Shown: piece by piece, positions 19,076 through 20,335 of the stretch
Position numbering within the stretch: the first letter of the stretch is position 1
How the letters are laid out: each line of letters opens with the position of its first letter
Origin: Neolecta irregularis DAH-3
Taxonomy: Eukaryota > Ascomycota > Neolectomycetes > Neolectales > Neolectaceae
Assembly (NCBI GenBank): GCA_001929475.1
Contig: LXFE01000851.1
Coordinates: 1 to 20,335 of the forward strand
Reading direction: 5' to 3'
DNA: 20,335 nucleotides
The notes under the pieces: generated by a model
Told to the model about the DNA's origin: nothing
The model's database searches: none
Seen by the model: only the letters and a program-made list of their open reading frames with translations
Made by a program: the position numbers and the translations under genes

Positions 19076-19725
19076 GTATCTCTCGACGGGTCAGATGGAC
19101 CTTTAGTAAAATTAGACATTTACCTTTTGGTTCGTTCAAATTGTTTCATGGAAGCGATATGCAACTGAGAATTACTGTCATTTCGAGCGCTTTATTCCTA
19201 TTTATGCTGCCTTTCCATGTGAACTTTTATCACGATAATTCCGGACTCACTGGCGTTATTCCATACTTCGGATCAGACTGTTTTTGAATCTGTACTTGAC
19301 GGCTATCTTGCCTACATTCAGTCACAAGGCTTTTTCAGTCGGAGCAAAGTTTGAAAGATTCACATCGTAAACAAGCTCGGGCAAGCAATCTTTGAACGAC
19401 TCGCAACATTTGTCAAAGACGAAGACTAAAGATTTCGGGATGCTCGGTTATCCGAGAACTCACTTCCAAGGTTCTTGGCAGATCTGCTTGGATGTCTTTG
19501 TAGGAAGCTTAGACCATTAGTGGGACATTGTACTTTTGTATTCGAAATGTTGAAATTGATCAATATAATAAACAGGTCGTGCGTGATATTTGGCATGGTA
19601 GACCTGCCTCTCATTAAGGTCAAGGATGAATGTTCTCTTATTCATGGGCATCTTAATAGTGCTCAGATAAGGATATTAAAAGTATATTTCTCTGTAATGT
19701 GCTCTATCTTGTACATCAGGTGAAT
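19076..19725. other. Possible decayed 3' part of the DUF1365 gene
   Basis: Several short open frames on the plus strand follow one another without linking, for example VKLDIYLLVRSNC near 19110, HFERFIPIYAAFPCELL near 19180 and VFESVLDGYLAYIQSQGFF near 19282-19345. They have protein-like composition and could be the rest of the DUF1365 gene, either degraded or split by mini-introns I could not place. Nothing else is recognised before the stop codon of the minus-strand gene at 19726. Confidence 0.35.
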
Positions 19726-20139
19726 TTACATTACAAATGCTCCAAGTGCAGCGGCCAACGCAACCCCACCATATACAGCAGATTTTCCAGCAGCACCTGA
19801 AGCGGTAGCGGTAGCAGAAGAGCCAGTTTTGGTGGCCGTTGCGGTAGCATTTGTGCTTACTTTCGAATCGGGCTTAACGAGATGCACTATGTGATCATGA
19901 TCATCAGAGCCAACATGTGGTATTTTTGCGTCATCACTGGTAACCGCAGCAGCGTGAGCATGATCGCCAGTACCGATTTCGACTTTCTTTGTCGAGGCTT
20001 CCTTTTCGCAGGATTCACAAGCGTGCTGCATGAAATCGTTCACTTCAAGTTAGTAGCGAAGCGAGGTGAATATACAAGGAACGATCTGTAGAGCCAGAGT
20101 CGATGCGACGAGGAGAGAGATGAGAGTCTTGGCAAGCAT
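19726..20139 (-). CDS. Small secreted, probably GPI-anchored His/Ala-rich protein
   Basis: Two exons (20139-20076 and 20042-19726) give 126 aa. The 33-nt intron (20043-20075) has a perfect CTACTAAC branch site and removes an in-frame TAA. The first 17 residues (MLAKTLISLLVASTLAL) are a good signal peptide. The mature part has a C30-x2-C33 pair, then His-rich acidic segments (GDHAHAA, GSDDHDHIVHL), then a Thr/Ala/Ser stretch (NATATATKTGSSATATASG) and a C-terminal hydrophobic tail (VYGGVALAAALGAFVM). Small residues followed by a hydrophobic tail fit a GPI anchor signal, placing the protein at the plasma membrane or cell wall. The Thr/Ser stretch could be O-mannosylated and has an NAT sequon. 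No family is recognised. The His and Cys residues could bind metal, which is a guess. Confidence 0.72.
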
Positions 20140-20335
20140 GTTGATTAAGGAAGAAGAAAAGGAAGAAAGATTTAAAGGAAATCCTCCCTTGTTATATGTG
20201 CCGCGCGATTTTGCAAGACATAAATGTACACACTTGTTACATTTTCTGAAACATACGCCTCATGATAATACCAAAAATAAGCAATCCAATTTCAGTGACA
20301 GTATGAATCAAGAATGAGTGCTATGAATAGGATCA

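Noticed and set aside
1-20335. CRISPR array, defence system, toxin or secondary-metabolite cluster
   Set aside because: No spaced repeats, no such gene families; the genes are scattered eukaryotic housekeeping functions.

Overview
The window is nuclear DNA from a fungus, most likely a filamentous ascomycete. The evidence is the gene set: an E6AP/Hul4-type HECT ligase, a Kch1-type membrane protein, a Dug2 WD40-M20 peptidase, a fungal DUF1365 protein, a PSTAIRE Cdk1 and a GPI-anchored secreted protein. Almost every gene is cut by introns of only 33-45 nt, often with a good CTAAC or CTGAC branch site but loose 5' splice sites. Many apparent stops and frame changes therefore disappear once these introns are removed. 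I cannot name the species.

Layout, left to right. 1-702 is mostly non-coding and may hold the tail of a gene entering from the left. 703-3541 (minus) is a HECT ubiquitin ligase (HUL4). 3695-4212 is a pair of 41-bp inverted repeats around a short ORF of mobile-element character, followed by about 1.2 kb of decayed or non-coding DNA. 5408-6992 (plus) is a KCH1-family protein. 7527-7610 (plus) is an intron-containing tRNA-Trp. 7835-8481 (plus) is an unresolved small-exon gene that starts with a zinc knuckle. 8750-10779 (plus) is lysyl-tRNA synthetase. It converges at 124 bp on a GMPPA-like sugar-nucleotidyltransferase homologue (10904-12287, minus). Acyl-CoA-binding protein (12410-12857, minus), Cdk1 (13061-14179, minus) and DUG2 (14803 to about 17659, minus) follow in the same direction. 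18087 to about 19075 (plus) is a DUF1365 gene with what look like disabling lesions. 19726-20139 (minus) is a small secreted, probably GPI-anchored protein rich in His and Ala.

The genes are mostly unrelated housekeeping functions: translation, cell cycle, protein turnover, glutathione breakdown, mannosylation and lipid carriage. They do not form a pathway or a cluster, and I see no defence, toxin or secondary-metabolite system. The most unusual features are the very short introns, two probable GC-AG introns, an 11-nt microexon in the acyl-CoA-binding protein gene, the inverted-repeat element upstream of HUL4, and a near-perfect inverted copy of the tRNA-Trp 3' end. All exon boundaries were worked out by hand from splice signals, reading frame and remembered family motifs; no alignment was run.
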